A DNA stretch of 64,000 nucleotides, taken from NCBI GenBank assembly GCA_019638615.1, contig JAHBTL010000025.1, forward strand, positions 1 to 64,000. The letters run 5' to 3'. This stretch comes from Chitinophagaceae bacterium (GTDB taxonomy: Bacteria; Bacteroidota; Bacteroidia; Chitinophagales; Chitinophagaceae). The notes beneath the pieces were generated by a model. That model was not told the origin of the DNA. It searched no databases and was given only the letters and a program-made list of their open reading frames with translations. The first letter of the stretch is position 1. Every line of letters begins with the position of its first letter. The position numbers were made by a program, and so were the translations under genes. This document shows, one piece after another, positions 55,106 through 64,000 of the stretch.

Positions 55106-55217
55106 GGAACTTGACTTTTTTCGTATTCCTTTGAAAACATCAGCCATAAAAAAAGGCTATCCATCCGATGAACGATGGAAAGTTATAGTGAACACAGAAA
55201 TTGAAACCGACTTTTGA
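55106..55217 (+). pseudogene. C-terminal remnant of abiEi
   Basis: Encodes AELDFFRIPLKTSAIKKGYP, then SDERWKVIVNTEIETDF and stop, matching the last 37 residues of AbiEi at 37124-37933. The first 230 codons are missing. Confidence 0.88.
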
Positions 55218-55250
55218 CCAATAAGCATTTTTCAATTCAAAAGTCGGTTC
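55204..55250. repeat. Hairpin within insertion in the abiE remnant
   Basis: ACCGACTTTTGA (55206-55217) and TCAAAAGTCGGT (55237-55248) are perfect inverted repeats. They lie in about 80 bp that have no counterpart at the abiEi/abiEii junction of the intact locus. Confidence 0.7.
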
Positions 55251-55295
55251 ATTGAGACCATATAAAAAATAACAACAACCGAAATAAATTGACGA

Positions 55296-55340
55296 ATGAT
55301 ACTACAAAGCGATATTATAGAATGGAGAAATACAACACAA
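55296..55340 (+). pseudogene. N-terminal remnant of abiEii
   Basis: Encodes MILQSDIIEWRNT, matching the start of AbiEii (MIPQSDIIEWSNT), then similarity stops. The PQQ dehydrogenase gene ends about 40 bp further on, on the other strand. Confidence 0.8.
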
Positions 55341-55381
55341 AGAGTATGTACAGGAGTTTGAAGAAACCATGGAGAAATTGC

Positions 55382-57547
55382 TCAGGGAATCGTGAATGCT
55401 ACGTAGGCATCGCCTTGTTGCCCACCGGCTTTGAAGCCACCACAGGCAATGACCACGAATTGCCGGCCATGCACGGCGTATACTGAAGGAGTGGCCACTC
55501 CCGAGGCGGGCAGGTCGGTTTCAAAAAGTATTTCACCGGTTCGCTTGTTGATGGCCCTGAATTTCCTGTCCGTAGTAGCCGCCACAAACAGCAGTCCCCC
55601 GGCAGTTACTACCGGGGCGCCATAATTTTCGCGTCCCGTGGTGGGTATGCCTTTTTCTTTCAGCGCTTCGTATTCGCCGAAAGGAATCTGCCAGCGGTAT
55701 TCGCCGGTATTCAGGTCGATGGCGCTTAAAGTGCCCCAGGGCGGACTGATAGCAGGATACCCTTCGTCGGTCAGGAATTTATTATAACCGGTAAAGCCGA
55801 AGCTTGATTTGTTGTTGGAAGGTTGCACGGTAACTTTGCCTTTGTATTTTTTGGTCTGCTCAGGCCGTATGTCGAGAATAAAGGAAGCGATGGCTTCTTT
55901 TTCTTCGGCGCCCAGGTGGTTGAACCCGGGCATCATCCGGCGACCGGTCGAGAGCAATTCGTTGAAAGCGGCGGGTGTGATCCTCTTTTCCACCCCAAGT
56001 AACGAAGGGTAGTCGCCGCTGCCAAATCGTTCAGGGCCATGGCACCCCATACAATGCAGGTTGTATAAGCTTTTTCCGGCTTCCAGCTTGTTGTTGAACG
56101 ACAGTGTGCCCGGCTTGTTCTCCACGATATTGAGTATCCAGGCCATTTCATTGCCATTTACATACAGCATTTGAGTAACAGGGTCGAACGAAGGGCCGCC
56201 CCATTCACCGCCGCCGTCGTAGCCCGGAAAAATCAACGTGCCTTCTGTGGTGGGTGGCGTATAAATGCCTTCATACCTGGTTGCCAGAAAACGTTTCCTG
56301 ATCCTGGCGGTATCGGGTACAAACGGATTCAGGTCGCTCACGGTGATGGACTGTCGCGCAAAGGGGCGTGGCTGTACCGGAAAGGGCTGCGTGGGCGACA
56401 GCTTCTCGTCGGGTAGCGGGCTAAGCGTAGGCGCCGGTCTTTCTTCTATGGGGAAAAGCGGCTGGCCGTTTTCCCGGTCAAATACATATGTGTAACCTGT
56501 TTTGGTGGTTTGCGCTACGGCGTCTATTTTTTTCCCGTTGCGGTTGAGGGTAACGAGTATCGGCGGTGTGGGCAGATCCATATCCCACACATCATGGCGT
56601 ACGATCTGGTAATGCCAGATAAGCTTACCTGTTGACGCGTTGATGGCAAGCACGCAATTGCCGTACAGTCCGTCACCGCGTCGCTGACCCCCGTAAAAAT
56701 CATTGCTGGGATTACCCGTGCCGGCAAAAAGAATACCCCGGTCTTCGTCGAGGCTGAAGCCCGACCAGCTATTGGTAGATCCCATATGTTTATAGGCGGT
56801 CGTGTCTTCCCAAGTTTCATAGCCCGGTTCGCCCGGCCAGGGGATGGTATGAAAGATCCATTGCTGCTTGCCGGTTTTGACGTCGAAAGCGCGGATATGC
56901 CCGGGCGTTTCATCGCCCGCCAGCCCGCTGACGATGAACAGGTTTTTGTACACCATTACAGGCGAGGTAGGGGTGATCGACATTTTCTCTTCCGCTCTTC
57001 CCAGCCCTTTGGCCAGGTTAACACCGCCTTCCTCGCCAAAGCCGGGCACCAGCTTTCCCGTGCCGGCATCCACCGCAAAAGCGATGGGCCCTACGGTGAA
57101 TAGAATGCGCCTATCATCGCCTTCCTGCCAGTACGCAACTCCCCGGTTCATATTTACGCTGCTCCTGTGCCATTTTTTGTTTTGAAGAGAATCGGCGGGA
57201 TCAAAAACCCATTTTTCTTTTCCGGTGGCCGCATCGAGGGCAAACAGCTTCATTTTCGGTGATACACCGTACAAAACACTGTCTATGATGATGGCATTGG
57301 TCTCGATGGCCCCAAACCTGGTGCTGTCTCCATGCTCAGCCCGGTATACCCACGCGATGGCCAGCTTCGACACATTACCGGTATCAATCTGCGACAAGGC
57401 GGAGTATTTTATATTGGCACTGCTGCCGCCATACACTTTCCAATCCGTATACTTTTCACCGGCAGGCGTTTTGCAGCCCGCAAATGCCAATACAAAAATG
57501 GCAGCAAGGATCAGTTGGGTAGGAAGATGATCGTGTTTGTGTGTCAT
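55382..57547 (-). CDS. PQQ-dependent dehydrogenase with inserted cytochrome c domain (lipoprotein)
   Basis: 721 residues. Lipobox LAFAGC near residue 25. Quinoprotein propeller repeats are present: WKVYGGSSANIKYSALSQID, MKLFALDAATGKEKWVFDPA, IRAFDVKTGKQQWIFHTIPW, IDLNTGEYRWQIPFGEYE. A cytochrome c domain with CMGCH near residue 500 is inserted before the last blades. It would oxidise a sugar or alcohol in the periplasm and pass electrons to the respiratory chain. Substrate unknown. It follows the VCBS gene after 32 bp, so it is probably in the SusCD operon. Confidence 0.9.
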   Translation of the reverse strand: MTHKHDHLPTQLILAAIFVLAFAGCKTPAGEKYTDWKVYGGSSANIKYSALSQIDTGNVSKLAIAWVYRAEHGDSTRFGAIETNAIIIDSVLYGVSPKMKLFALDAATGKEKWVFDPADSLQNKKWHRSSVNMNRGVAYWQEGDDRRILFTVGPIAFAVDAGTGKLVPGFGEEGGVNLAKGLGRAEEKMSITPTSPVMVYKNLFIVSGLAGDETPGHIRAFDVKTGKQQWIFHTIPWPGEPGYETWEDTTAYKHMGSTNSWSGFSLDEDRGILFAGTGNPSNDFYGGQRRGDGLYGNCVLAINASTGKLIWHYQIVRHDVWDMDLPTPPILVTLNRNGKKIDAVAQTTKTGYTYVFDRENGQPLFPIEERPAPTLSPLPDEKLSPTQPFPVQPRPFARQSITVSDLNPFVPDTARIRKRFLATRYEGIYTPPTTEGTLIFPGYDGGGEWGGPSFDPVTQMLYVNGNEMAWILNIVENKPGTLSFNNKLEAGKSLYNLHCMGCHGPERFGSGDYPSLLGVEKRITPAAFNELLSTGRRMMPGFNHLGAEEKEAIASFILDIRPEQTKKYKGKVTVQPSNNKSSFGFTGYNKFLTDEGYPAISPPWGTLSAIDLNTGEYRWQIPFGEYEALKEKGIPTTGRENYGAPVVTAGGLLFVAATTDRKFRAINKRTGEILFETDLPASGVATPSVYAVHGRQFVVIACGGFKAGGQQGDAYVAFTIP

Positions 57548-57579
57548 AGAACACTTTTAGGTACCGGTTAATGAAAATT

Positions 57580-60500
57580 TTATTTTTTACCTGGCTGCCG
57601 GGTCGGGCGCTGTGGCGCTATTGCCTGCCGTTTACCGAAGAGCAATAAGGGGCCGTTGTTCTGGGAGGCGGCCAGGGTATAGCCGGCCGCGGTTTGCAGT
57701 TTGATGAGCGCCCGGCCATCGCCGGGAATATAGAGGCCGCTTTCTGCCATTGGCATGGGGGTGAAGCCCTGCCGCCCGTTGCCGAGCAGGAGCAACCCGT
57801 TGAGGGCGTCGTACCGGCCGTTGGTGACCTCGTTGCCGAAATCATTGCCGTTCAGTGCGAGGTCCGGCAATCCGTCGTCGTTAAAATCACCTACCACCAC
57901 CCCATGCACGGGCGCCACCTGCGCTTCCACGGGCAGCGCATGAATACTGAACCGGCCGCCACCCCTGTTTTCAACCAGGGCCGTTTGCAGGTAGTTTGCC
58001 TTAAGCGTTACCGCCGCCTGCAGGTCGGCGGCCGGGAACAGATCGGCAACCGTGGCTTTGCCGAATGCTTCGTAGGTGGGGAATTTTTTCTTCAGGGCCG
58101 GTACCTGGTTCACATATTCGTCGCGCGTTTGGGCAGGATATTCATGGCGTTGACCGCCGGCATCGGGCAGGTATAACGAGGTAATGAGATCGAGTGAATA
58201 ATTGTTGTCGAAATCTTTCGCATAGATACGCAGCGGGTATTGGTGGCTGCCACGGTAAAAGGAATTGCTGCCCAGGTTACCCGCTATATAGTCGATATCC
58301 CCATCATTGTCGAAGTCGCCCGCGGTAATACTGTTCCACCAACCCATTTGCTGGGCAATGCCGGTGCCGGCGCTCACATTCACCAGCCTGCCGCCGGTGT
58401 TTTTGAAAAACTGCAGGGGCATCCATTCGCCGGCCAGCACCAGGTCGGGGCGGTTGTCGTTGTCGAAATCGGTCCACAGGGCGTCGGTGATCAGCCCGAT
58501 GTCGTGCAGCGCCGGCGCCCATTCGGCGGTAACGTCGGTAAACTGCACTTTCCCGTTATGGCTGTCGTTCCTGTAAATGAAGCTGCTGGCGGGCAGGGGG
58601 TATTTGCCGGGTACCAGCCGGCCGCCGATGAAGAGATCGAGATCGCCGTCGTTGTCGATATCCGCGGCTTTTACACAGCTCTTGCTGGCCAGGTTTTCGG
58701 GCAGCGCCGTGGCATTGTATTCGAAGTGCGCCCGCCCATCGTTGATCAGCAGCCAGTCCTGGTAGTTTTTTGAACCGGCGGGATATTCATTGCTGCCGTT
58801 AGCAAAATACAGGTCCAGATCGCCGTCGTTATCGGCATCAAACAGCAGGATGTCCAGGTTCTCAGCCGATAGACCGGCGGGTATGTTGGTGGTCGGCAGC
58901 GGCTGGTCGCTGAAACGACCGTCGCGCTGCTGCAGCAACAGGTGCGCCTGTTCGCCTGCGCTGCCGCCGATAACGATATCATCCAGCCCGTCGCCATTGA
59001 GATCGCCGCTGGCCAGCGGTGGGCCATCATCCGACAACTTGTGCGGCAACAGGCGCTGGTCGTTGAAGTCGATATAATCGGGTTCCGTATGCCGGTAGTG
59101 AACGCCGAGACGCTCGGTGATATCAGTAAACAGCCGCCGGTTGCCGGCAACCTGTTCGCCGGCAGCCGGCGGGTACGCTGCCGCCATATCGACCACCAGC
59201 GTCTGGTTGACGTTGACAGCCGTGATGACCTGCTGCAGGCCGCCCGGCCATTGCACCAGCACCGTGTCGATGATGCCTACAGTATCCAGCCCGAAAAAAG
59301 CCTTCGTATCAACGGTCGACAGATAACCCCGGTAGGGTGCGTTTTCATACCGCTGCATCCGGCCCTGATAGCGAAGGGTAACGATGGCGCCGATGCCTTT
59401 GCGGTTCCGGTCGCCGCCATGAAACCGCACTGCCAGGTAATTTCGGTTAGGCGTATCCGTTGTATTCAATGTGTTTTCGTATACAAATGCCGGGTCGTTG
59501 ATATTATTGATCACATAGTCGAGATCGCCGTCGTTGTCGAGGTCAACGTACACCGCGCCGTTCGAAAAAGCGGGCGTGGCCAGGCCCCAGGCATCAGTGC
59601 ATTTCTCAAACGACAGGTTGCCGCGGTTCCGGAAAGCAAAATTGGCGATCTTGATCCGGGGCAATTGGGCGAGCAGTGTTTCTTTAGAAGCGATATTGCG
59701 CGAATTGTTCCGGAAGACGATGAAGTCGTGATCGGTAACGTCTTTAGGATAGCCATTGGTAACAATGATGTCTTTGTACCCGTCGTTGTCGAAATCGGCG
59801 AGCGAGGGTGTCCAGCTCCAGTCGGTCTCCGCCACACCGGCCAGGAAGCCGATGTCGCTGAATACCGGGTCGCCGGTGCTGTCGCCCGGCACCGGCCCCT
59901 GGTTCAGTTGCAGGGTATTGCGTACATATTGCAGCGCATACAGACCATTGATCATGCTCTGGTACACGGAATAGTTGCTGCCGTTCATGTTTTTCTTCTT
60001 CCTGAAATTGTCTTCCGGGTTCATGTCCAGTGAAAAAATGTCGGGCAGCCCATCGTTATTGATATCGGCTATATCCACGCCCATGGCGTTCTGCGAGCTG
60101 TGCTTCAGCAGGCTGGTCATCTTGTCGGTGAAAGTGCCGCTCCGGTTATTGATGTAGAGGTGATCGTTGCTGTAAAAATCATTGGTCACATAAATGTCTT
60201 TCCAGCCGTCGCTGTTGAGATCGGCGATGGCTACGCCCAGGCCGAAGCCTGGAGCGACAATGCCTGCCGCAGCCGACACATCTTCAAATACCGGGTGCCC
60301 GAGCGAATCGTTCCAGGTGTTGCGAAAAAGCTTGTCGCGATCAATGCCTGCGCCAGCCGGTGCGGTAATGGTAGTGAAACGTGCTGCATCGCGACGGGTG
60401 GGCTGGGTGGTGACGAGATAGAGGTCGAGGTCGCCGTCGTTGTCGTAGTCGAAGAAGGCGGCATGGACCGAATAGCTGGTATCAGCCAGTCCGTAGGCAC

Positions 60501-60996
60501 CGGCCATTTCTTTAAACCGGGGAACACCATCGCTGCCAGGGCCCTGGTTCATATAGAGCAGGTTCTGTCGCCGCGCGCCGGGCTGCCGTAGGGTAGTACA
60601 CACATAAATATCGTCCAGTCCGTCGTTGTTGATGTCTACCACCGAGGCGGCATTGGACCATTGACCCTGGCCATCCACGCCTGCGGCTACAGTGATATCG
60701 GTAAACCGGAGACCACCATTGTTCAGGTACAGGTGGTTGGCAGTGGTGCTGGCAGTAAAATAGAGATCGGGTAATTGATCATTGTTGAAATCGCCCACAG
60801 CCACGCCGCCACCGTTGTACAGGAACTCCATATCGAACGGGTTGATCGAATCGTTCTCGGTGATGAGGTTGTTGAAAAGGATTCCCGATGTTTCGGGCGG
60901 CATCTGTCGGAAAAGCGTTAGCCTGCTGTGGCTACCCGTTATACAGGCGAATGGCAAAATGCCGAGACAACAGATGAGTAGGTATTTATTTTTCAT
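57580..60996 (-). CDS. Giant VCBS/FG-GAP repeat protein with ASPIC/UnbV domain (CRTAC1-like)
   Basis: 1138 residues, lipoprotein signal (LPFAC near residue 18). Many Ca-binding FG-GAP/VCBS blades of the form DxNxDGxxD: VGDFNNDQLPDLYFTAS, VVDINNDGLDDIYVCT, YDNDGDLDLYLVTT, DLDNDGDLDYVIN. A UnbV/ASPIC segment at about 540-610 (GIGAIVTLRYQGRMQRYENA ... VLVQWPGGLQQVI) separates two propellers. Surface-exposed beta-propeller likely to bind glycans or proteins. Such genes often accompany SusC/SusD in Bacteroidetes. Very GC-rich compared with the left half. Confidence 0.88.
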   Translation of the reverse strand: MKNKYLLICCLGILPFACITGSHSRLTLFRQMPPETSGILFNNLITENDSINPFDMEFLYNGGGVAVGDFNNDQLPDLYFTASTTANHLYLNNGGLRFTDITVAAGVDGQGQWSNAASVVDINNDGLDDIYVCTTLRQPGARRQNLLYMNQGPGSDGVPRFKEMAGAYGLADTSYSVHAAFFDYDNDGDLDLYLVTTQPTRRDAARFTTITAPAGAGIDRDKLFRNTWNDSLGHPVFEDVSAAAGIVAPGFGLGVAIADLNSDGWKDIYVTNDFYSNDHLYINNRSGTFTDKMTSLLKHSSQNAMGVDIADINNDGLPDIFSLDMNPEDNFRKKKNMNGSNYSVYQSMINGLYALQYVRNTLQLNQGPVPGDSTGDPVFSDIGFLAGVAETDWSWTPSLADFDNDGYKDIIVTNGYPKDVTDHDFIVFRNNSRNIASKETLLAQLPRIKIANFAFRNRGNLSFEKCTDAWGLATPAFSNGAVYVDLDNDGDLDYVINNINDPAFVYENTLNTTDTPNRNYLAVRFHGGDRNRKGIGAIVTLRYQGRMQRYENAPYRGYLSTVDTKAFFGLDTVGIIDTVLVQWPGGLQQVITAVNVNQTLVVDMAAAYPPAAGEQVAGNRRLFTDITERLGVHYRHTEPDYIDFNDQRLLPHKLSDDGPPLASGDLNGDGLDDIVIGGSAGEQAHLLLQQRDGRFSDQPLPTTNIPAGLSAENLDILLFDADNDGDLDLYFANGSNEYPAGSKNYQDWLLINDGRAHFEYNATALPENLASKSCVKAADIDNDGDLDLFIGGRLVPGKYPLPASSFIYRNDSHNGKVQFTDVTAEWAPALHDIGLITDALWTDFDNDNRPDLVLAGEWMPLQFFKNTGGRLVNVSAGTGIAQQMGWWNSITAGDFDNDGDIDYIAGNLGSNSFYRGSHQYPLRIYAKDFDNNYSLDLITSLYLPDAGGQRHEYPAQTRDEYVNQVPALKKKFPTYEAFGKATVADLFPAADLQAAVTLKANYLQTALVENRGGGRFSIHALPVEAQVAPVHGVVVGDFNDDGLPDLALNGNDFGNEVTNGRYDALNGLLLLGNGRQGFTPMPMAESGLYIPGDGRALIKLQTAAGYTLAASQNNGPLLLFGKRQAIAPQRPTRQPGKK

Positions 60997-61071
60997 ATCG
61001 GCGGCAGGGAAAAAGAGGTGCCCCCGTTAACAGAGGCACCTGATAAACCATAAATATATATACTGCTTGCT

Positions 61072-62793
61072 TTAATATCCGGAGTTTTGGGTAAGGGTCG
61101 GTTTTCCGTCGATGGCGCTATTCACAATTTCCGATTCGGGGATCGGCAGGTATTCGTTTTTGTTGGCCTGGAACGAAGCGCTTTGCAATTGCGGCCGGAA
61201 TGATTTTTCGCCGGCGATATACGTATTGATATACTGGTCGGCCACCTGCCAGCGAACGAGGTCATAAAAGCGATGCCCTTCCAGCGCCAGCTCCAGGCGG
61301 CGTTCAAAGCGGACCGCTTTGCGTGCGGTGGCCTGGTCGGTCCAGGCGCTGGCATAAGGGTTGATGAGGTAGTTGGCAGCGGGGCTTCCGTTATCCATTT
61401 CTACCTGGCAGCTGCTCTTCGCGCGGCTGCGGATGCGGTTTACGTATTCTCTTGCTTTATCGAGCGATCCCGCTTCCACTTCGGCTTCTGCCGCCCAGAG
61501 CAACACATCGGCGAAGCGTATGATCGTATAATTATACGCGGTAGCGCCTGTTGCCCAGCTCTGCTGGGCTCCGTATTTTTCACCCTGCGCATTGGTGCGG
61601 GTATATTTCTTGCCGGTATAAGGGCCGCCTTCTTCTGTATTGGCATCGCGCATGTCTTTGCCGGGCCAGGGGCCATAGTCGAGAAAGGGAATGCCTCTGC
61701 GTCCCAATGTCCAGTCGAGCCGTGGGTCCAACGTACCTGTTTCGGGTGTAAAAGGATCGGAAGATTTTAAACCGATATCGTTTTTCAACGGATGTTCATT
61801 CCAGGTGTCGAGCAGGGGCAGGCCGCTGGCATCGGTACGGTAAGCATTGGCCAGGTTGCGCGAAGGGCGGAAGAAATGACAGCAGGAATAATCGTTCAGC
61901 GCCCAGAACCAGCTGCCGTTGTAATCGTTCTCGATGCTTTTGCTAACTGCCATTTGCACGGCAAATACCGATTCTTTGCCGTTTTCGTGCTCTACGTCAA
62001 ACGCATTCCTGAAACAGTCTTCCAGCCCGTAGGCCAGTCCGCCGGTCGTTTTACCACTCACCAGCACTTCATCCAGCACTGCTTTTGCTTCAGCGAACTT
62101 GCGTTGGAACAGGTATGTTTTGGCGAGATAGCATTTGGCGGCCCATTTATTGATGCGGCCTACCTGCGCAAATGTTTCAGGCAGATTATCGGCCGCATAG
62201 GTAAAATCGGCTTCGATATTGGGCCAGATGTCGACATCGTTGGGAAGCCGGCTTTCCACGACATTTTCGTCTACGTACGGCACCTGGTTCCATATTTTTT
62301 TCAGCTCCAGGTAAAAATGCCCGCGTAGGGCCCGTGCCTGGGCAATGGCTGTTGTTTTTTCTTCGTCGGTCATATCAGAGGCGGCTGCGGTAGCACGTAA
62401 AGCATCATTGCAGCGAGAGGCGCCGTCGTATAAGGCCTGCCATTTGGGGGTAAGCATCGGGTTGGTGGACGTGATCTTGAAGTTCTCAAAGAAATTCAGG
62501 TCGGCCTGGTCGTTGTCGAGATCGCCCTTGTAGGCATCGCCCGAGGCGATATCGCCGAAGAACCAGTTGGAGACATCCGATTTCCAGTCGATCGAATAAG
62601 GATCAACGGCGCCGATCAGGTCAAGTGATGAGTAAGCGCCGATCAGCAGCTTATCCACGCCGACCTTGTTGTTCAGTTGTGCGCCGCTGATGGAGCCGAG
62701 CGGCGGCGTATCGAAGAAACTTTTCTTGCAGGCGATCAGCACGCCGGCAGAAACGATGGCGATCAGTGCGAACGACTTTATAGTATGTTTCAT
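61072..62793 (-). CDS. SusD/RagB family nutrient-binding outer-membrane lipoprotein
   Basis: 573 residues. Lipobox VLIACKKSFFDTPPLG. SusD features: N-terminal TPR-like helices (GAYSSLDLIGAVDPYSIDWK, RCNDALRATAAASD, AQARALRGHFYLELKKIW) and the C-terminal RFERRLELALEGHRFYDLVR. It caps the SusC channel and binds the substrate. It lies 17 bp after susC in the same operon. Confidence 0.94.
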   Translation of the reverse strand: MKHTIKSFALIAIVSAGVLIACKKSFFDTPPLGSISGAQLNNKVGVDKLLIGAYSSLDLIGAVDPYSIDWKSDVSNWFFGDIASGDAYKGDLDNDQADLNFFENFKITSTNPMLTPKWQALYDGASRCNDALRATAAASDMTDEEKTTAIAQARALRGHFYLELKKIWNQVPYVDENVVESRLPNDVDIWPNIEADFTYAADNLPETFAQVGRINKWAAKCYLAKTYLFQRKFAEAKAVLDEVLVSGKTTGGLAYGLEDCFRNAFDVEHENGKESVFAVQMAVSKSIENDYNGSWFWALNDYSCCHFFRPSRNLANAYRTDASGLPLLDTWNEHPLKNDIGLKSSDPFTPETGTLDPRLDWTLGRRGIPFLDYGPWPGKDMRDANTEEGGPYTGKKYTRTNAQGEKYGAQQSWATGATAYNYTIIRFADVLLWAAEAEVEAGSLDKAREYVNRIRSRAKSSCQVEMDNGSPAANYLINPYASAWTDQATARKAVRFERRLELALEGHRFYDLVRWQVADQYINTYIAGEKSFRPQLQSASFQANKNEYLPIPESEIVNSAIDGKPTLTQNSGY

Positions 62794-62810
62794 GTTTTCG
62801 TTTTGAGGTA

Positions 62811-64000
62811 TTAGAATCCGATTTGCAAACCAACCGTGAAGGCGCGGGTGAAAGGATAGATGCCTTTGTCGACCCCGTACCGCAGATCGGCGCCGGCGCC
62901 GGGGTTTTGAACCGGCACTTCAGGATCGATACCCTTATACCTGGTGATGGTGAACAGGTTGGTGCCCTGCACGTAGAAACGGGCATTGGTCGATTTTATA
63001 CGCGACAGCAACCGGGTGGGCAGGGTATAACCCAGCGACAACATCTTGCCGCGCAGGTATGAACCATCTTCCACATAATAGCTGTTTGCCTGCGATTCGA
63101 AGCTGGCGGCCGCCGAGTTGGTCTTCGGAAGGATCGCCCCGGTATTGGAGGGCGTCCATGAATCGAGCATTCGCACGCTGGGGCTGGTATTGAAGGGGAA
63201 GAAGTCGGTAAATGCTTTAAAGAAATTGAAGATCTTATTGCCATAGCTGCCTTGTATGAACATCGACAGGTCAAAGCCCTTGTACTGCAGATTGATGTTC
63301 AGCCCATAGGTGAATTTCGGGTGCGGGCTGCCGATAAAGGTGCGGTCGAGCGGATTCACCACGGTGTCGCCATTGGTATTGCGGAATATGAAACGTCCAG
63401 GCTGGTTAAACAGGCTGCGGTCGCCGTTCTGGGTGGGGTAGGCGTCGGCTTTTGCATTGTCCTGGAATATGCCGTCGTTGATATAACCCCAGAACATACC
63501 GATGGGCTGGCCCTGCTGTGTGCGTGACAGGGTGCTCACCCGCTGGTCGTCGAACTGGATGAAGCCATCAGCGCCGTTATAGAGTTTGGTCACTTTATTG
63601 CGATAGGCTGACCAGTTGCCGCTCACCTGGTATTTGAAATCTTTACCCGAGCCGCCGTTATAGCTCAGCGAGAGATCGATCCCTTTGTTTTCCATGGCGC
63701 CCACATTGGTCGCGGGCTGGATGTTGACGCCGCCTGTTGAGGCAACGGGCACTACCAGCAGCAGCTTGCGGGTTTCTCTTTTATATACATCGGCACTGAA
63801 ATACAGGCGGCTTTTGAACAGCGCAATATCGATACCGACATTGGTCATGGCCTGCTCTTCCCATTGCGCGTGGGGGTTGCCAATCCGAGAAGCCTGGAAG
63901 CCCTGCACGATAGTGCTGTTGGTGCCCCCTATATCATAGTACGACAAAATGGGGCTGCTGCTAAAAGTAGTGTACTGGTTATTCGGATCGATGTCCTGAT
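62811..64000 (-). CDS. SusC/RagA TonB-dependent transporter, C-terminal part (5' end outside window)
   Basis: The last about 396 codons of a SusC-type outer-membrane transporter; full proteins have about 1000 residues. The frame is open to the right edge. Beta-barrel pattern with IDIALFKSRLYFSADVYKRE, TNVGAMENKGIDLSLSYNGG, GSYLRGKMLSLGYTLPTRLL and terminal AFTVGLQIGF. FIQGSYGNKIFNFFKAF is a typical SusC block. It imports glycan fragments bound by SusD. The operon continues to susD, the VCBS protein and the PQQ dehydrogenase. Confidence 0.93.
   Translation of the reverse strand, partial: QDIDPNNQYTTFSSSPILSYYDIGGTNSTIVQGFQASRIGNPHAQWEEQAMTNVGIDIALFKSRLYFSADVYKRETRKLLLVVPVASTGGVNIQPATNVGAMENKGIDLSLSYNGGSGKDFKYQVSGNWSAYRNKVTKLYNGADGFIQFDDQRVSTLSRTQQGQPIGMFWGYINDGIFQDNAKADAYPTQNGDRSLFNQPGRFIFRNTNGDTVVNPLDRTFIGSPHPKFTYGLNINLQYKGFDLSMFIQGSYGNKIFNFFKAFTDFFPFNTSPSVRMLDSWTPSNTGAILPKTNSAAASFESQANSYYVEDGSYLRGKMLSLGYTLPTRLLSRIKSTNARFYVQGTNLFTITRYKGIDPEVPVQNPGAGADLRYGVDKGIYPFTRAFTVGLQIGF

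Noticed and set aside
57600-63950. Many long open frames opposite the VCBS, SusD and SusC genes
   Set aside because: They are by-products of high GC content and repeated DxDxDG codons; the coding strand has clear domains.

Overview
The window looks like a chromosomal stretch from a member of the Bacteroidetes, most likely a Chitinophagaceae-type glycan degrader. Reasons: SusC/SusD pair, RteC and DUF3945/TopB genes of CTnDOT-like conjugative elements, promoters with the Bacteroidetes -7 motif TAnnTTTG, a zeaxanthin-type carotenoid operon, and many secreted glycoside hydrolases. The left 39 kb is AT-rich and accessory. The right part, especially 57.5-64 kb, is visibly more GC-rich.

Layout. (1) 1-9.53 kb: end of an integrative conjugative element, with the C-terminal half of an RND efflux pump, a DUF2141 protein, two RteC regulators, ORF6N, topoisomerase III, DUF3945 and two excisionase-like HTH proteins. 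(2) 9.79-9.85 kb: junction R1, an element end joined to a tRNA 3'-end-like sequence plus terminator. (3) 10.12-11.08 kb: an internally deleted ISL3-type IS with intact inverted repeats and an 8-bp target duplication. (4) 11.2-19.6 kb: a tight photoprotection operon (MarR, crtI, crtB, crtZ, lycopene cyclase, lipocalin, photolyase, idi and helpers), closed by junction R2 at 19.69-19.77 kb. (5) 20.1-21.8 kb: a large serine recombinase, then divergently a 14.5-kb run of codirectional defence genes (21.9-36.4 kb): AAA15 ATPase/RloB, two small proteins (WYL-like, KTSC-like), an AAA_13 ATPase with a GIY-YIG protein, a small protein with an SbcC/RecF-like ATPase, and a complete type I Wadjet system (JetABCD). 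Junction R3 follows at 36.6 kb. (6) 36.77-38.72 kb: a short islet with an AbiEi/AbiEii type IV toxin-antitoxin pair, ending at junction R4 (39.02-39.09 kb). (7) 39.2-64 kb: chromosome-like DNA with a porin, secreted glycosidases (GH95, GH20, a beta-helix enzyme, a six-hairpin-type protein), SanA, cytochrome c, DUF2490, mutS, tRNA-Lys(CTT) with a decayed copy of the AbiE islet at its 3' end, a PQQ dehydrogenase, a VCBS/ASPIC protein, SusD and the C-terminal part of SusC.

The main conclusion is an accretion of integrative modules in series. Four junctions (R1-R4) each join a related element end to the T-loop-to-acceptor end of a tRNA and then to a terminator. They divide the accessory DNA into a conjugative element, a photoprotection module with no recombinase, a defence island with a serine recombinase, and an AbiE islet. 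The decayed AbiE islet next to the intact tRNA-Lys supports tRNA-linked mobility for that islet. The defence run is the most unusual part: up to twelve genes on one strand with gaps of at most about 20 bp, putting Wadjet behind several ATPase/nuclease pairs under what may be one promoter flanked by two identical-type palindromes.
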